DNA of 64,000 bases from Ochromonas danica (lineage: Eukaryota > Sar > Chrysophyceae > Chromulinales > Chromulinaceae): contig VKHL01000068.1 of NCBI GenBank assembly GCA_015146655.1, positions 62,001 through 126,000 of the forward strand. The letters run 5' to 3'. How positions within the stretch are numbered: the stretch's first letter is position 1; each line of letters starts with the position of its first letter. Both the position numbers and the translations under genes were made by a program. The notes beneath the pieces were generated by a model. The model saw nothing but the letters and a program-made list of their open reading frames with translations, did not search any database and was not told where the DNA came from. This document shows positions 12,883 through 25,379 of this stretch, one piece after another.

Positions 12883-13406
12883 AACTTGATGAAATTCATT
12901 TGCCGTATTCCGCAAGTACTAATTATCATATTTTGTGGCTTTGATTGTAAATCTAAACGCCTGTGGAAATGATTTGCAAAGATTGGACTATGCTTTGTGA
13001 TACAACTTTGATTTGTAAGCTTAAATATAAATTCAGTGCTGGAAAAACGAAAATATTAGTCTTCTAATAAACCAAATCCAAGAGGCAAATACATTAATAC
13101 TTGAACATAATAAAACTGTATTACAGTCTATAATAACAACAGTAAATAGCTCCATTCATCGTAATAAAATAGATTTAAAAATAACTACGAGGGGTTCGAA
13201 CAGGCTGCATTTCAATTGCTGTGACGTCAAGTTTCAGTTTCGCAGTGCAACCTGGTGAAATGAAAGTCACAGAGCCAATAAAAGTAGCATCTTATGAAGA
13301 AACGTGTTTTGCCTCCCAAAAAACGGGCAGTGACGCGTCTTTCTCTCTGTGGATGGATCGGATCGATCGCATCAATTCCATTGGCGAGGTCAGTCTATCA
13401 TGTCCT
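12883..13406. other. Intergenic region between RdRP and START-like gene
   Basis: AT-rich sequence without a supported gene. It holds the RdRP 3' UTR, with AATAAA-like words near 13069 and 13109. An open frame with no stop runs from 13221 into the next gene, with an in-frame ATG at 13260, so the downstream gene could begin earlier than chosen. A TGACGTCA-type CRE-like palindrome is visible at about 13222-13229. Confidence 0.4.
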
Positions 13407-14405
13407 ATGATGCGCTTTCTGATTGTCGCTAGTCTATTCCTTCTATTTACTGTTGTCATTTCTATTGAAGCTAGAGGACTCTTATCTGGTTTAGGATTGT
13501 GTAAGACTGCTTTACAGTTGAATAGCAATGCAACCCAACCCACACCATACTTTCCCTCTTGGGATGATCTCCTCGACAGCATCAATGAATACTATGACTA
13601 CTTTATCAACTTCTGCTTGAATAGACAACATGAATATCGTGAGTTTGAAACTGCTGCAATCGCTCAATTATTGAACAAGTTACATAAGAAACAAAGCGAT
13701 CCACGTGGAGAACATCGATTTTCCGGGTTAATCCAACAAGTAGTCTCGTTAGCCATTAAATATCAAACAGCTGATCATATGGAACATTGGGAATATCTTG
13801 GTCATGAAGATGATATCATAGTATGGAAGCTGAAGAAGCATATCATGGAAGATCCTGATGCATGCAAATGGCCTTGTGTCAAATCTCACACTACCATTGA
13901 TCTACCAGTTGAAAAGCTTGCACAGCTTATGTTAGATTCAAGTAAAGTGCATGTTCTTAATAGGTACTCTGTTGGAAGAGAAGATGTTGAGATGTTGGGA
14001 AGTACATCGAAGATTGTCTGGAGCAAAACCAAGATTCCCTACACACCAAAACCTTATGACTTTTGTACATTGATGCATGCTATGGAAGATCGTGATAGTC
14101 GATGTACTATGATACTAACGAAAGCAGCTATTCATGATAAAGTTCCTAAGTTGAAAGATTTTAGTCGATCGGAGATTCTGTTTGGTTTGAGTATTTTACG
14201 ACCTTGTGCTACAGATAGCTCGAAGACTGATTACACGCTCATCAATCATGTCAAGTACCCTGGTGTCCCTCCTTTCCTTGTGAGTCGAAGCTGTTATACT
14301 GGGGCGTTGACCTATTTAAAGCAGCTCAAGGCTGGGGCAGCCAAATTTCGTGCCAGTGGTGGCAATGGTGGCAATGGTGGTGGTAATAGCAATTCCTGCA
14401 GGTAG
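13407..14405 (+). CDS. Secreted or membrane-anchored START-like lipid-binding protein
   Basis: Single exon of about 332 residues. I chose the paired ATGs at 13407/13410 because they immediately precede a strong signal peptide or signal anchor (MRFLIVASLFLLFTVVIS); the frame is open further upstream with another ATG at 13260, which would put 49 hydrophilic residues ahead of the hydrophobic segment. The body resembles START-domain proteins: WEYLGHEDDIIVWKLKK, then VKSHTTIDLPVEKLAQLMLD, a central KIVWSKTKIPYTPKPYDFC and a C-terminal INHVKYPGVPPFLVSRSC. START domains bind sterols or phospholipids in a helix-grip pocket. The C-terminus is a short Gly/Asn-rich tail. Similar secreted START proteins are common in stramenopiles, which is general knowledge and not proof of origin. 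Confidence 0.7.
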   Translation: MMRFLIVASLFLLFTVVISIEARGLLSGLGLCKTALQLNSNATQPTPYFPSWDDLLDSINEYYDYFINFCLNRQHEYREFETAAIAQLLNKLHKKQSDPRGEHRFSGLIQQVVSLAIKYQTADHMEHWEYLGHEDDIIVWKLKKHIMEDPDACKWPCVKSHTTIDLPVEKLAQLMLDSSKVHVLNRYSVGREDVEMLGSTSKIVWSKTKIPYTPKPYDFCTLMHAMEDRDSRCTMILTKAAIHDKVPKLKDFSRSEILFGLSILRPCATDSSKTDYTLINHVKYPGVPPFLVSRSCYTGALTYLKQLKAGAAKFRASGGNGGNGGGNSNSCR

Positions 14406-14570
14406 CCCCCACTTCAGATAGTTCCTTCACACCATGATGTTGTGACATTAGTTAGAGAAATCTGCGAAACTGATAGATTAGTTGTTTTTAATATCGACAG
14501 AAATCCTTTTACACTTGTATTACAAATATACATGTACAGTAGATGAAAGCATAGGAGAAATGCATCTCAT

Positions 14571-16331
14571 TCAGTCAACCCGATAGCTACCATAGGTGTT
14601 ATTCCAGTCCAAGTAGCGTTGTAGATCTGTCGAAGAAACAGTGGGTTTTACTGTTGCTAGAGCCTTGAGGAAGTGGTTTATCGTGATTGGAGGAATGTCA
14701 CAGCTCCGAATGTTCTGTAAATTACCCTGTCGGGTGAGAGCTACTTCTCGGATTGGTCCCATTGCTGCCTCCGTACAGAGTGAACGAACATCAGCACCTT
14801 TACAGCATCAACCAATTAGTAACGGATAGATGTCACACATATATATACACCAACAACGCTCTCACCAGAAAATCCAGCAGTTTGTCGCACGAGGTCTTCA
14901 ATCTGAGTCCCATTCAATGAATGATGAATATCTCGGAGAAGAGTTTTCAATAGCTCCTTTCTCGAACCTTCATCAGGTAAGGGAATATAAATTCGTTTGA
15001 CAAATCTTCTCCTTACAGCTTCATCGAGCTCTTCTGGGCGATTGGTAGCGCCAATGATGACGACTCTGGCATCCACTTTTGTACTCGCACCATCAAGCTG
15101 CACCATGAACTCTGTCTTCATCCTTCTGCTGGCCTCATTTTCCTCTGAAGAACGCTGGCAAAGAAGAGAGTCAACCTCATCCACAAATATAACGGAAGGT
15201 TGTCGATAAGCTGCCACTGCAAACAGTGCTCGCACCGTTTTCTCTCCTTCGCCAATCCACTTCGACATGAGCGATGAAGCAGAGATACTGAAGAAGGTGG
15301 CGCCACTTTGATGTGCAATTGCTTTACCAATAAGTGTCTTTCCAGTACCCGGTGGACCAAACAAAAGTAATCCACGCGGTAGTGCGCGAAGACCTTGGAA
15401 GAGCTCCGGCTGAGCCATAGGCCTGCGAAAACAATTACTGCGTTACATCCTACAGAAAGATGGCCTCAAGGAAAGCAACTTACCAACAAATCAACTCAAT
15501 GACGCAGTCTTTAGCAGCCTTGAGACCAGAAATATCTGCAAAAGTTATAGGCTGGCCATGATGTACAATTTCTGATTCTATCCTCTCCACTAGAGCCTTA
15601 TCACAATGCGCTAATTCCTCAGGAAGCGCATCCTCCTGCTGTTGATTAAAAGATGCTTTGCTCATAAAAGAATTCTTGTTTGGACCACCACGAGATATTT
15701 GTGTTTGTACTTGGTCTATACTAGACGCACTGCGCTTGAGCGAATCGACATTCCCACCCTTTGAAAAAAGTAAGTGACGCGTGATGAGAGAGAACGGTGT
15801 AAAAGTCATAAAGCGACAACTTACCTCTTCTTCGAATCTCTCTCTAGCTGAAGCAAAGGGATTCTTCCGTGCAGGTCGAGTGTTGGCGTCCTCGCTGCCG
15901 CTGTCACTCGAGGGCAGAGAAGCTGTTGGATTGTGAGTAGAGACATTGTTAGGATGTGGAATACGTGACTTGAAGGCTGCCACAGCTGCACTAGCAGCAT
16001 TGGCAAGGGCCAGTCCCTGTTCCAGAGTCCGTGACAGACTGTCTCCTGCCTCTAAGAAACTCACAAAGTCAGCATCTCCACCATTGAGATGGCAGATAGT
16101 TGATGCTAGTACACTGCATTGGGAAGGATGAGGAGTAATTCCTTCAAGAGTGATGGACGTATCGTCAGCAGATCGGCTGCTGTTGGCTTTGTTGGAGAAC
16201 AAGAAGTGTTTCTCCATAATCTCACTTGTCCAACGAGAAGGTGAAATAGAATGAGCAAGCATAGCAGCTTGTAAGGAATGAGATGAAGAGTTCAAATCTT
16301 CTACAATACTTCCTTTCCTCCCATTACTCAT
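14571..16331 (-). CDS. Fidgetin-like AAA ATPase (FIGNL1-type)
   Basis: Assembled from exons 16331-15825, 15758-15484, 15422-14866 and 14797-14571, about 521 residues. The C-terminal half is a meiotic-clade AAA domain: [17 protein letters not shown], Walker A GPPGTGKT, the pore phrase SKWIGEGEK, Walker [10 protein letters not shown], sensor GATNRP, the double arginine in [15 protein letters not shown] and a Vps4/fidgetin-type C-terminal helix ([13 protein letters not shown]). The wording around Walker A ([19 protein letters not shown]) is closest to FIGNL1, which acts with RAD51 in recombination and resembles microtubule-severing enzymes. The N-terminal half is a Ser/Ala-rich linker. The 66-nt intron at 15759-15824 has no in-frame stop, so retention would simply add 22 residues. 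The gene is convergent with the START-like gene and divergent from the WD40-FN3 gene. Confidence 0.9.
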
Positions 16332-16559
16332 CCTACCAATTAATCAAATGGTATTCACACCAAGAGAATATCAAAAAGGGAGATTTCCCACGCAAACCAA
16401 CAATTTGTCCGCCCGTTTTCGTTTTGGTTTTCAATGAGAACAACAATAGAATTGATAATTAAGTTAGTTAATGAGATAAAGGAATCACCAAAAGAGGTCA
16501 TAGGTCATAGAATCAGAATCTACTTCATTCTTTGATGGTTTTCAAACAGAAGACTAAGG
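16332..16559. promoter_or_regulatory. Short divergent promoter region
   Basis: About 228 bp separate the start codons of the fidgetin-like gene (minus) and the WD40-FN3 gene (plus), so both promoters lie here or overlap the 5' UTRs. The sequence is AT-rich; no named element was recognised. Confidence 0.35.
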
Positions 16560-19500
16560 ATGGAAACTCGATCAATGTCTGGATCTGAGAAATCCACCAA
16601 ATCCATTCAACCTCTACCACCATCTTCAAGTCATCGATGGAAGAATCCAATTCGTCTCTATGCTGCCTATCGTAAAAAGAAGCGTTTAGAGAAAGAGAAG
16701 GAGTTGTTATTACGTGAAGAACGTATGAATGAGGATCTTGAACGTTATCTCATGGAAATAGAAGAACATCGCTGTTGGGTGACATTCCAATTAGGACATG
16801 TTAATTATGAACGAATGAAGAAGAAAGAAGTACTTTTACATCTGACTCGTAAAGAAGATAATCGACAAAAGGCATTAGAAGAGGAATGGGGAAGAGAAAA
16901 TGGTTTATCTTATTATCTTGGTAATATTGAAAATAATCGACGTTGGCAGAATTCACCTGCTAAATATTTAGATTATATTGGACATCAAGGAGCTGTTACA
17001 GCATGTCGTCTTTCACCTTGTAGTCATTATTTATTATCTTGTTCAGAAGATCGTACATTACGAATATGGAATATTGATTCTTCGGAATGTCTCAAAACGT
17101 TAATAGGACATAACAAAGTAGTAAATGATGGAGACTTTCATATGGATTTTAAGATGTTTCAACGTCATCCTAGTATAGTCTCTGGATCAGGAGATGGGAC
17201 ATTAAAGATCTGGAATGGATCTGATTGTGTACCTTTGACAACATTGTATGGTCATGAAAATGCTGTTTATAAAGTGAGTTTTGCACCAGATGGAAAGACG
17301 ATTGTCTCTTGTTCAGAGGATCGAACAATACGTACATGGTGCTTTCCAGAAGGATATAACCTGTTTGTCTATCGAGGACATGCTTCTGGTGTATTATCAG
17401 TGCGCTTTTCATGTAGTGGCAGGTCAGTTAGACTGTACAGCCCATGGACTATGTTATGGATTAACTTCTCTTGTGTGACTTGACATCTGTGTTATTAACA
17501 GGTTCCTTGCTTCAGGATCTGACTATGGCGAGAGGAAGATATTATTGTGGAACTCTAAGTTACCCGCCTTTAATGAACCTTCCCAATTCCCACATATCTT
17601 CTTCTGGACCCCTGAAGGATTGATCAAGAAGATTGTCATCCGAAAAACCACTCCACGTCCTAACTTCTGGTTAAAACAGAACGAATTGCATTACATCAAT
17701 GATGACGAGCTGGATATTTGGCCAGGAGAGATTTCAGATGTTGAAGATGAGAAAGAAGGTGAAGAAGAGGAAGGTGAAGAGGAAAAGGAAGAAAATGATC
17801 TCATTGATGGTGAAGCAGATCTTGCAGCAATGTTAGAAGGTGCACGACCTCGTACTGCTGGAGAAGCAATCTTTATAGACGATCGCAAAGAGATGAAAGG
17901 TGTTTCCATGAGAGTTATTCGTGTGGGAACTAGTGGAGATCAGTCAGAAGCTGTTGAATATAATCCTGGAGGCTTTCTTGTTGTTTCTCTAAAGGTAAGC
18001 AACCATGTCATTGCTATTCTTTAATGCTGTTCTGATAACTGTTGATGGGTTGCCATCTGATCTGTTGGGATAGAGTCCTGAGAGACCTATAGCTGAAGCT
18101 TTCTTTCATGCGATGTCAAAAAGTGCCAGACAAGATATTTTCTTACCCACATCAGGTCTCTTGTTAGGTAAATTTCAATTAGATGCTCCAGTACCTTGGT
18201 TGCCTGTTATCAAAGAAGTAGATGCCAAGGGGAGAATCAAACATCATAGAGAGGTTCATCCTGGAATGATACAGTCAAAAGATGGATTGAGTGCCATCTT
18301 TCGAGAGACAATGGCGAAGATCCCCGTCAAGATGATAAAGGATGAATCTCGTATTGAAGAGGAGGGCAAGGAAACGAAAGGCCAGGATATCGACCCTGAC
18401 AATGTAATCGACAGAGAACAAATGGAAAACGACATTGAAGAAGAACTAGCACATCTCAAAAAGATGGATGTCGTTTGGACATGTCCTACTGATGAAAACC
18501 TGGGCGTTGCTATTATTGTTGTAAATGTTCGCCTACGAGATTCCACAGAATGGCTACAATTGCGGTGCTCACTCAAAGAGAGTCACATCAGGTAAAGCCC
18601 TCTCGCGCCATTGTGGTAGTGCCAGTAACGGTAACGGTGATGTGCTTTGTCTACTAGAGTCAATGCTGCGGGGGAGTTGAAAGTTAAAGAGATTGGATCA
18701 AAGAGACCTATGATGTTTGATCAGGAAGAACGACATCGACTCTTTTGGAAGCATATTCGACAAAAGGATTATCGATCTGCTGCTACTTTTATTGATCGAA
18801 GGGTGAGAATTCCTTCAACGTGCAGGTTTTGAGTTCCTCAACATGGTATGTCATGTCTTGTCTAGGCTATAGTACACACTGCTACTGGATCTATTTATCG
18901 TCGCTTTCGTGTGATGAATCTCATGGTTTCCATGTTTGATGAAGTTTCTTGGATGGTTCTGCATACCCCCTTTATCTTTCGTCAAGGTGTGACTAAGTCT
19001 GTCATTCTTTGTGAGGTTAGTTACAGTAGACTAGTTCCCTTTGCATCTACATTCTGTAAGTGATTTTGATTGCTTTGATTGTAGTCAACGTTTGAGGAAG
19101 CTAAAGAATCTGATTCCTTAGAAGGAACTGATTCATTGGATATCCCACAACAGCCTTCATCTTCTTCCCAAGTGAATGGAAATGAACCCCTCTTAGACAC
19201 GATTGATGAAGGAGATGATGGCGTTCTCGAAGAATACGAGAATGGTCTAGAAGGAGAGAATGAGGGAGTGGATGGAGATATACCTTACATAGAGGGAGAG
19301 ACACACGATGGAAATGGCGAAGAAGCTGACCAAATCGAAGACCTTCCAGAGAACATCCCATTACATGATGAGCCTGTAGCCAAAGAGCAGTTAGGAGATA
19401 TGGATAGTTTGTCTTCATCAATCACGACGACTAATCGTATTCAGAGTTCTGAAGCTGCACCATTACATTCTCTTCTATTCAATGTTACCTCAAGACCAAC

Positions 19501-22500
19501 TACTAAAGCACAAGTCCTTCAGGTGAGATTAGCAACAGATTATAGTATCATCACGTCTTGGCTATTGTGTGAGTGATAATGAGATGTACGATGTCATTAG
19601 ATTTATTGGTTGAAGGCTTGGAGACAACGTGCATTTCATCATGAGGTCAGTTATTGCAGTGCTTGTATGTCATTAGCATGACAAGCGATTTGACTGTTTG
19701 TTTGGAACAGGTACTACGAAGGACCGAAGAGTTGACAGAGGAGGTGATTGTTGCTGAGAAAGAAGGACTAGCATGTGCTCATGAGAAAGGTTTAAGAAAA
19801 CCTAATGCCCGATTTATTTCGATTCTTCATAAACGACTACAAGACATAATAAAGAAGAGTTCGGTTGAACAGAGCCATAATGCTGACAATGATAGTCTGA
19901 CTTTCATGAATTTGATTGATCAATATGATCTCGCTAACTATCTAGAAAGAGACTTAGTGGAAGAACTGTACGAGGTTCAGAAGAAGTCTGTCTATGGTGA
20001 AAATGCACATCGTCCACCTGGTCCTCCTGCTACAATGCAATTGCTTACTAGTGATATGCTAAAGACTGGTAAATATGGACCTGATATTGAAGCGTATTCC
20101 ATGCCACTACCTCAATTCTTCCCACAAAATGCTGGAAAGGCACAATATGCTTTGGCACCAGCAGTATCACGTTATGAAAGAGTGGTGACTAAGTTTGCTA
20201 AAGAGCAACTACCAACTACCTTAGAAGAAGTCTATGTACCTACATTACGAGATCGAGCAGTAGAACTCTATCATCGCATAAACAAGACTGATGAGTTAGC
20301 ATATCGGAAGCGTCTACAGTCTATCCTTCAAGTTGATATAGAACGTCAAATGGTAGAGGAGAGTGTTTATATTGGTCGAAGAAGGCAAACATTCCTCTCT
20401 CTACCAGGATTACAACCGCATTATCCCAATCCAAACTATCCACAGCCTGCCATAATCTTACCAGAAGCTGACTTTCCTCCTCCCACAGAAACTAAAGTCT
20501 CCTTTATGGATAAGCTATTTGGTCGTAAAGTAGTACGTTCAACTAACTATCCTCCAGTTGGAAGAAAACCTGCTCATATTGCTGGTCTATCCTATGCACA
20601 GTGGATGGTGAAGATGGCAAAACAAGCGGAAGAAGCTGCACAAGATTTACATAGTATGCTTTACTTTGACCGAGTAGAGTTTGAAGATGATATTTTGGGT
20701 AATCTCAAAGAGAATGAAGAATCAATTGCAAAGAAGAAGAAGAAGAAAGGTTAAGTCCTTTATTTCCTTCATTATACTATTAAATCTTATGTTAATCTGT
20801 TACTATCATTTAGGTCTATTTAATAAGGAAAAGAAGACAAAGAAACATCATAGAAAGTACAAACCTCTTCCAACAGTAAGAGATGTATTAAAAGAAGGCT
20901 ATCCTCCTGCTTTCAATCCAGGGAGAAGAGGTAGTTATCCTCTAGCACCAGGCTTGATGGATTTTCTTGAAATGCAAAAGACGGATGCGCAAGTGTTCAT
21001 TGATTCGTTAAATCTCTCTGAGAGTGATATTGATGGTGTTCCTGGTCTTGTTCGACGATTCACTATTCATGTATGTTGTTACGTTTTCTACCTTATTAGT
21101 TCATGTCTGACCTTTGCGCGCACACACACTCTCTCTCAAATATCATTTAGGGATTCGAGCTTGCCCATCATGGTGCAGTCAATGATCTAACCTTTGCTCC
21201 TTTCGAGGCACGTCTTGTTACCGCAGGAGGCGATGGTCTGATCAAGGTACACTTGTGATTGATGTATCTTATTACATGCGTCTTATATAAACTGCGCTTG
21301 CATTCAGGTTTGGGACCCTCGTGATGGATCTTTTGTGCGTAGTTTACGTGGCCATAAAGGGGAAGTGAGAAGTGTTGCCTATACAAGCAATGAGCAGTTC
21401 CTCGTCTCCTGTGGTGATGACAGTAGTATTATCATTTGGTCGTTACTAACCCAGACCATTCAACGAGTTTTAAGAGGACATGTCGATGTTGTTCATAGGT
21501 GAGTTACTGTTGTTTGGAAGCAGTCATCTCTCTTATTGTTGATTGTTACAAAACTGCATGTGACATAGTGTGAGCATTTCTCCAGACTGTTCTATTATTC
21601 TATCTGCTTCTCATGATATGTGTTTGAAATCGTGGTATACCACACCTCGTGCACCTGCTGTACCTCAGCCTCCAAGAGTTCTTCGTGTAACTCATTGCAC
21701 GGCTATGTTGACATGGTCTGCTCCACCTGCTTTCAATCTTGATCTTACAGCATTCCATATCCAATACCGTGTAGGTGTTAGAGGTCGTTGGAGACCACGA
21801 GTCAGCACTAATCTCCAACTACCTGGACCTGAAGTTGTTGATGGAGTAGAAGTGCTGGAAAAGGAAGAGATACTGGAGGAGAAGTTGTCATTGGTTGTTA
21901 AAACTAAGGCCAATATAACCGTTGGGGTAGAAGATGGACAAGAACGAGCAGGTTTATGTGTTGGACCACATCTTCGTACTATGACAATTCTACATCTTAT
22001 CCCAGCCACCTACTATCAATTTCGTATTCGTGCTGAGAATCGTCTAGGATTAAGCGATTGGAGTCAACCATCTCCATTGGTAAGCAATAGTGATCGAGGT
22101 TACTCCAACAATATTTATTGTTACTGACTTTGACGTTGTGATACGCATGTTATGTATGTTATACTCAGACTCGCACGGAATTTGGTTTGCCAGAAGCACC
22201 AGAGTTTCCTCTTGTAGTACGTGTTGGGAAAGAATACATTGAAGTGTTATGGTTTACTGCTAATCCTGAAACATTTGGTTCAGCAAGTACATCTTTTCAT
22301 TTACAATGTCAAGGAAAAGATTTCAAATTTGAGTCAGATCCTGATCCTGTATCATCATCAAAAAATAGTGGAAAGAGTAATAAGAGTAATAAGAGTATTA
22401 AGGAAGAGTTAGGAGAGAATACATTGGAAGTGACCTTAGAAGAAGCTTGTAAGAATGGTCGAAATGTTCTTACAGCATTTCAACATATTCATGATCGATA

Positions 22501-24194
22501 TTTACGAACAAAAGACAAATTACGTAAAAGTGAAGTATTCTCTACCTATACAAGACAATCTATAGAAGAAGAAGAAGACTTTCCTGTTTTCCATGAGTTA
22601 CCCAGTGAGACGATCTTTCAGGTAAACTAACCCTTAAAATGTGGTAATTGCCATGGGATGCGTTTGATGCTTACCATTGGATGATGATGTTATGGTTAGG
22701 TCATTGACAAGTCAGAGGATAAGACACATCTTGCTGTCAGTGCAATATTTCCAAATCTTCGACCAGGTTTTTTGTATTCTTTCCGTGTTCGTGGTGTGAA
22801 TAGAGTAGGTAAAGGGAAATGGTCTCCTCCAACATTAACGGCTACTACCCTTCCAGATCTCCCATCTCCTCCTTCTAAACCTACTCTACAACAATCTACA
22901 TTACGCAGTTTAACTTTCCAATGGAATCCACCGAAAGAAGATGGTGGAACTGCTGTGACAGGTTATACAGTACATTTGATGAATAAAGACAAATATATTG
23001 ATGTTAGTCGAAGTACTGTAACTTATACATGGCAAGGACTCTTTCCTGGAAGATTATACAGATATCGTGTTCGTGCTATTAACTCTGTTGGTCCGTCTGA
23101 ATATTCTGAACCTAATGATGCTGAAGATGGTTATACTAGTACAGCACCACCTGAACAACCTATTCCTGCTCCTCTTGCTATATCTGGTAGTTGGAATGAA
23201 TTGATTTATCAAGTACAAACACCTTATCATAATGGTGCTCCAGTGGATTACTTGGTCGTTCAATATCGTTCCATCACACCTTTCTTAGTGGGTAGTTGGG
23301 AAGTTGCTCCTGGTTTAACTCGCTATCCTGTACGACAATTGCTCTATCCAGTTAGTGTAGGTAATGACAAGATACGATCTCGAGTAACACAAGAGAAGGA
23401 AGATTTGGTAGAGATGATTCGATTTGTTGACACGGTTGAGCAACAACAAACATTAGAAGCTACTGTTGCTGAGTTAGAGTTAATGAAATCCACTGCAGGG
23501 TTTAATCCTCATAAAGCAGATAAATCAAAGTTAGATGAAGAGATTGAAGATCTAATTCACAGACAGGTTAGCAGATTATAGCAGATGTCATTCGATTATG
23601 ATGTAACATTGCTACTATCTCTCTTTCACTAACATTTCACTGATACAAATAGAAACCTGGTGGAAGTGTATTAGCTTTCCATCTCCAAGGCTTAGCACCT
23701 GATTCCATGTATGAAGTACGAGTAGCCTTTGCTAACAAAGCAGGACAAGGGAATTTTAGTGATTCCTCTCATCGGTTAGTTATAGCTGTACACTGTGTCG
23801 CCTTGGTTTTGATTGAATTTAATGCCATTGGGTCTTGATTGATAGAGCAAAGACCAACAAAGCATCTCCACCTGCTGCTTGTCAAGTGCCTACAATCATC
23901 TCTCTAGGAACTACTTTCATGGTGTTAGAGGTAACAGTTCCGAATGAAGGAGGAGCTACTGTGCGGTTCTTTCAGATTGAATACATCGATCTTGATGATA
24001 GTAACACAGTCAAGCTGCGATTGAGTCGTAATGCGTTAGACCAAGATGCCACTGTTCAATATCGTCTAGACCATCTGCGAGCAGGTGGGAGTTATCTTGT
24101 TCGATGTTGTGCTGAGAGTTCAATTGGCCCTGGCCCTTTCTCTCCCTGGACGAAAGAGGTTGACTTGCCTGCCCCTATTGCCAGACAGTTCTAA
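16560..24194 (+). CDS. Giant WD40-fibronectin type III protein
   Basis: Sixteen exons assemble without frame conflict into about 2,178 residues: 16560-17422, 17502-17994, 18074-18591, 18658-18802, 18866-19015, 19085-19522, 19601-19645 (acceptor 19616 also possible), 19711-20749, 20814-21070, 21151-21246, 21308-21498, 21569-22079, 22169-22621, 22700-23566, 23653-23774, 23846-24194. Order of parts: a basic, charged coiled-coil-like N-terminus; WD40 repeats (GHQGAVTACRLSPCSHYLL, SCSEDRTLRIWN, SGSGDGTLKIWN) at about residues 140-310; a long acidic and Glu-rich middle; a second WD40 block (TAGGDGLIKVWDP, SCGDDSSIIIWS, SASHDMCLKSW) at about 1,320-1,440; then about five FN3 domains with typical tails (YQFRIRAENRLGLSDWS, YSFRVRGVNRVGKGKWS, YRYRVRAINSVGPSEYSEP). 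No enzyme motif or signal peptide is seen, so it is probably an intracellular scaffold. A ciliary or cytoskeletal role is a guess. Confidence 0.8.
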
Positions 24195-24622
24195 GGCATG
24201 CCTGTGGGGCTGTCTCTCTCTCTTTCATTGGCAATGTAAATACTGTTTGTTACGTGGTTGTAGACCTAAAGTACTACTAAAGGTACTAGCTACTATGAGG
24301 AAGATTGTCTAACTTGAGAACAAAGGAGGTGAATACTTCGATGGAGTTATTTATGCAAACGCTAAGACACAAACAATGGACGAGACGAAATAGAGTAACA
24401 ATACCAACAGAACAACAACTACTACCACAAGTACTACTACCACAATGATGCACACAATGACCGCATTGACAGGCAACAACAACAACAACAGTCGCTTCTA
24501 GAATGCCACTGTTGTTATCGGTGGCTATCTTATTAACACTTTGTAAAGACACTTTGGTTAACACTCGCTAACCAACACATTCAACGAACGCTAAGAGACA
24601 GTAGCGACAGAGAGAACAGAAC
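24195..24622. other. Convergent intergenic region
   Basis: Between the 3' ends of the WD40-FN3 gene (plus) and the first PAS gene (minus). It holds both 3' UTRs and CAA/ACTACCA-type simple repeats near 24410-24490. No gene was supported. Confidence 0.4.
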
Positions 24623-25379
24623 TTACAAGAGACTCTGCTTTTGTAGGATAGATCCTAACTGATGAATATGATCATCTTCATGATCATGACTCTGCGCAAG
24701 ATGATGATGATGGACAGTACTGTTATGAAGAAGATGATGATGACGATCTTCTGCTGCAATGCCATTAGTACTTCTTATCATACGATGAACATCATCTTCA
24801 TCATAACCATTGTTATACGACAACTGACTAACTACTGCTGGTAAGGCAGTGGAAGTAAAAGGCAGTGGAGAGGGTGTGGCGGAGGCTAAGGGCTTGACTG
24901 TGACCACCAGATGGGACAGCAGATAGTCGCCATAATAGTTAGGCGACATGACAGGAGAGACTGATAACGTACACACGAAAGGTGCTCCATCTTCTTCTCG
25001 TCGACATCCGATTATCTCTGTATGTGTTTGACCATGATGACGAACACGTTCAACAATCTATACCATGACCATGATCATGACCATTACAGGACAGAGTATG
25101 AGAAGAGAAGAGAGAGACGGACCTGGTGGAGGGATGGCAGAGAACTCAAGAGAGGACCTTGTAACTTCTTCAAGGTCAGTCCTTCAATCTCATGTTGTTC
25201 ATATCCTGTCAAACGTGTCCAAGCCTTATTAGCAAACAAGACTGTCTGTGGAAAGCTAGAATGACAGATGATTCGAGCTAGACAAACAGTCATCAGTCAA
25301 TCTCCTACTATAGGCTAGAAGAAGGACAGTGTGTACCTTCTTCACACGGCTCCATGGCTTGGGCAAGTGTGATAACCAT
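24623..25379 (-). CDS. PAS/LOV-like domain protein, copy 1
   Basis: Three exons, 25379-25337, 25277-25123 and 25057-24623, give about 210 residues. The PAS core is FPQTVLFANKAWTRLTGYE followed by IEGLTLKKLQGPLL, then, after the second intron, the beta-sheet part ending YYGDYLLSHLVVTV. The helix motif that in LOV photoreceptors reads GxNCRFLQ is GLTLKKLQ here, so the flavin-adduct cysteine is missing and blue-light photochemistry of the usual kind is not expected. The C-terminus is a His/Asp-rich tail. The open frame extends upstream of the chosen ATG into residues resembling copy 2, so the true start may lie in an unplaced 5' exon. Both introns sit at the same PAS positions as in the neighbouring paralogue, showing tandem duplication. 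Confidence 0.7.

Noticed and set aside
13190-13203. B-box-like GGTTCGAAC word
   Set aside because: No A box upstream and AT-rich surroundings; a chance match.
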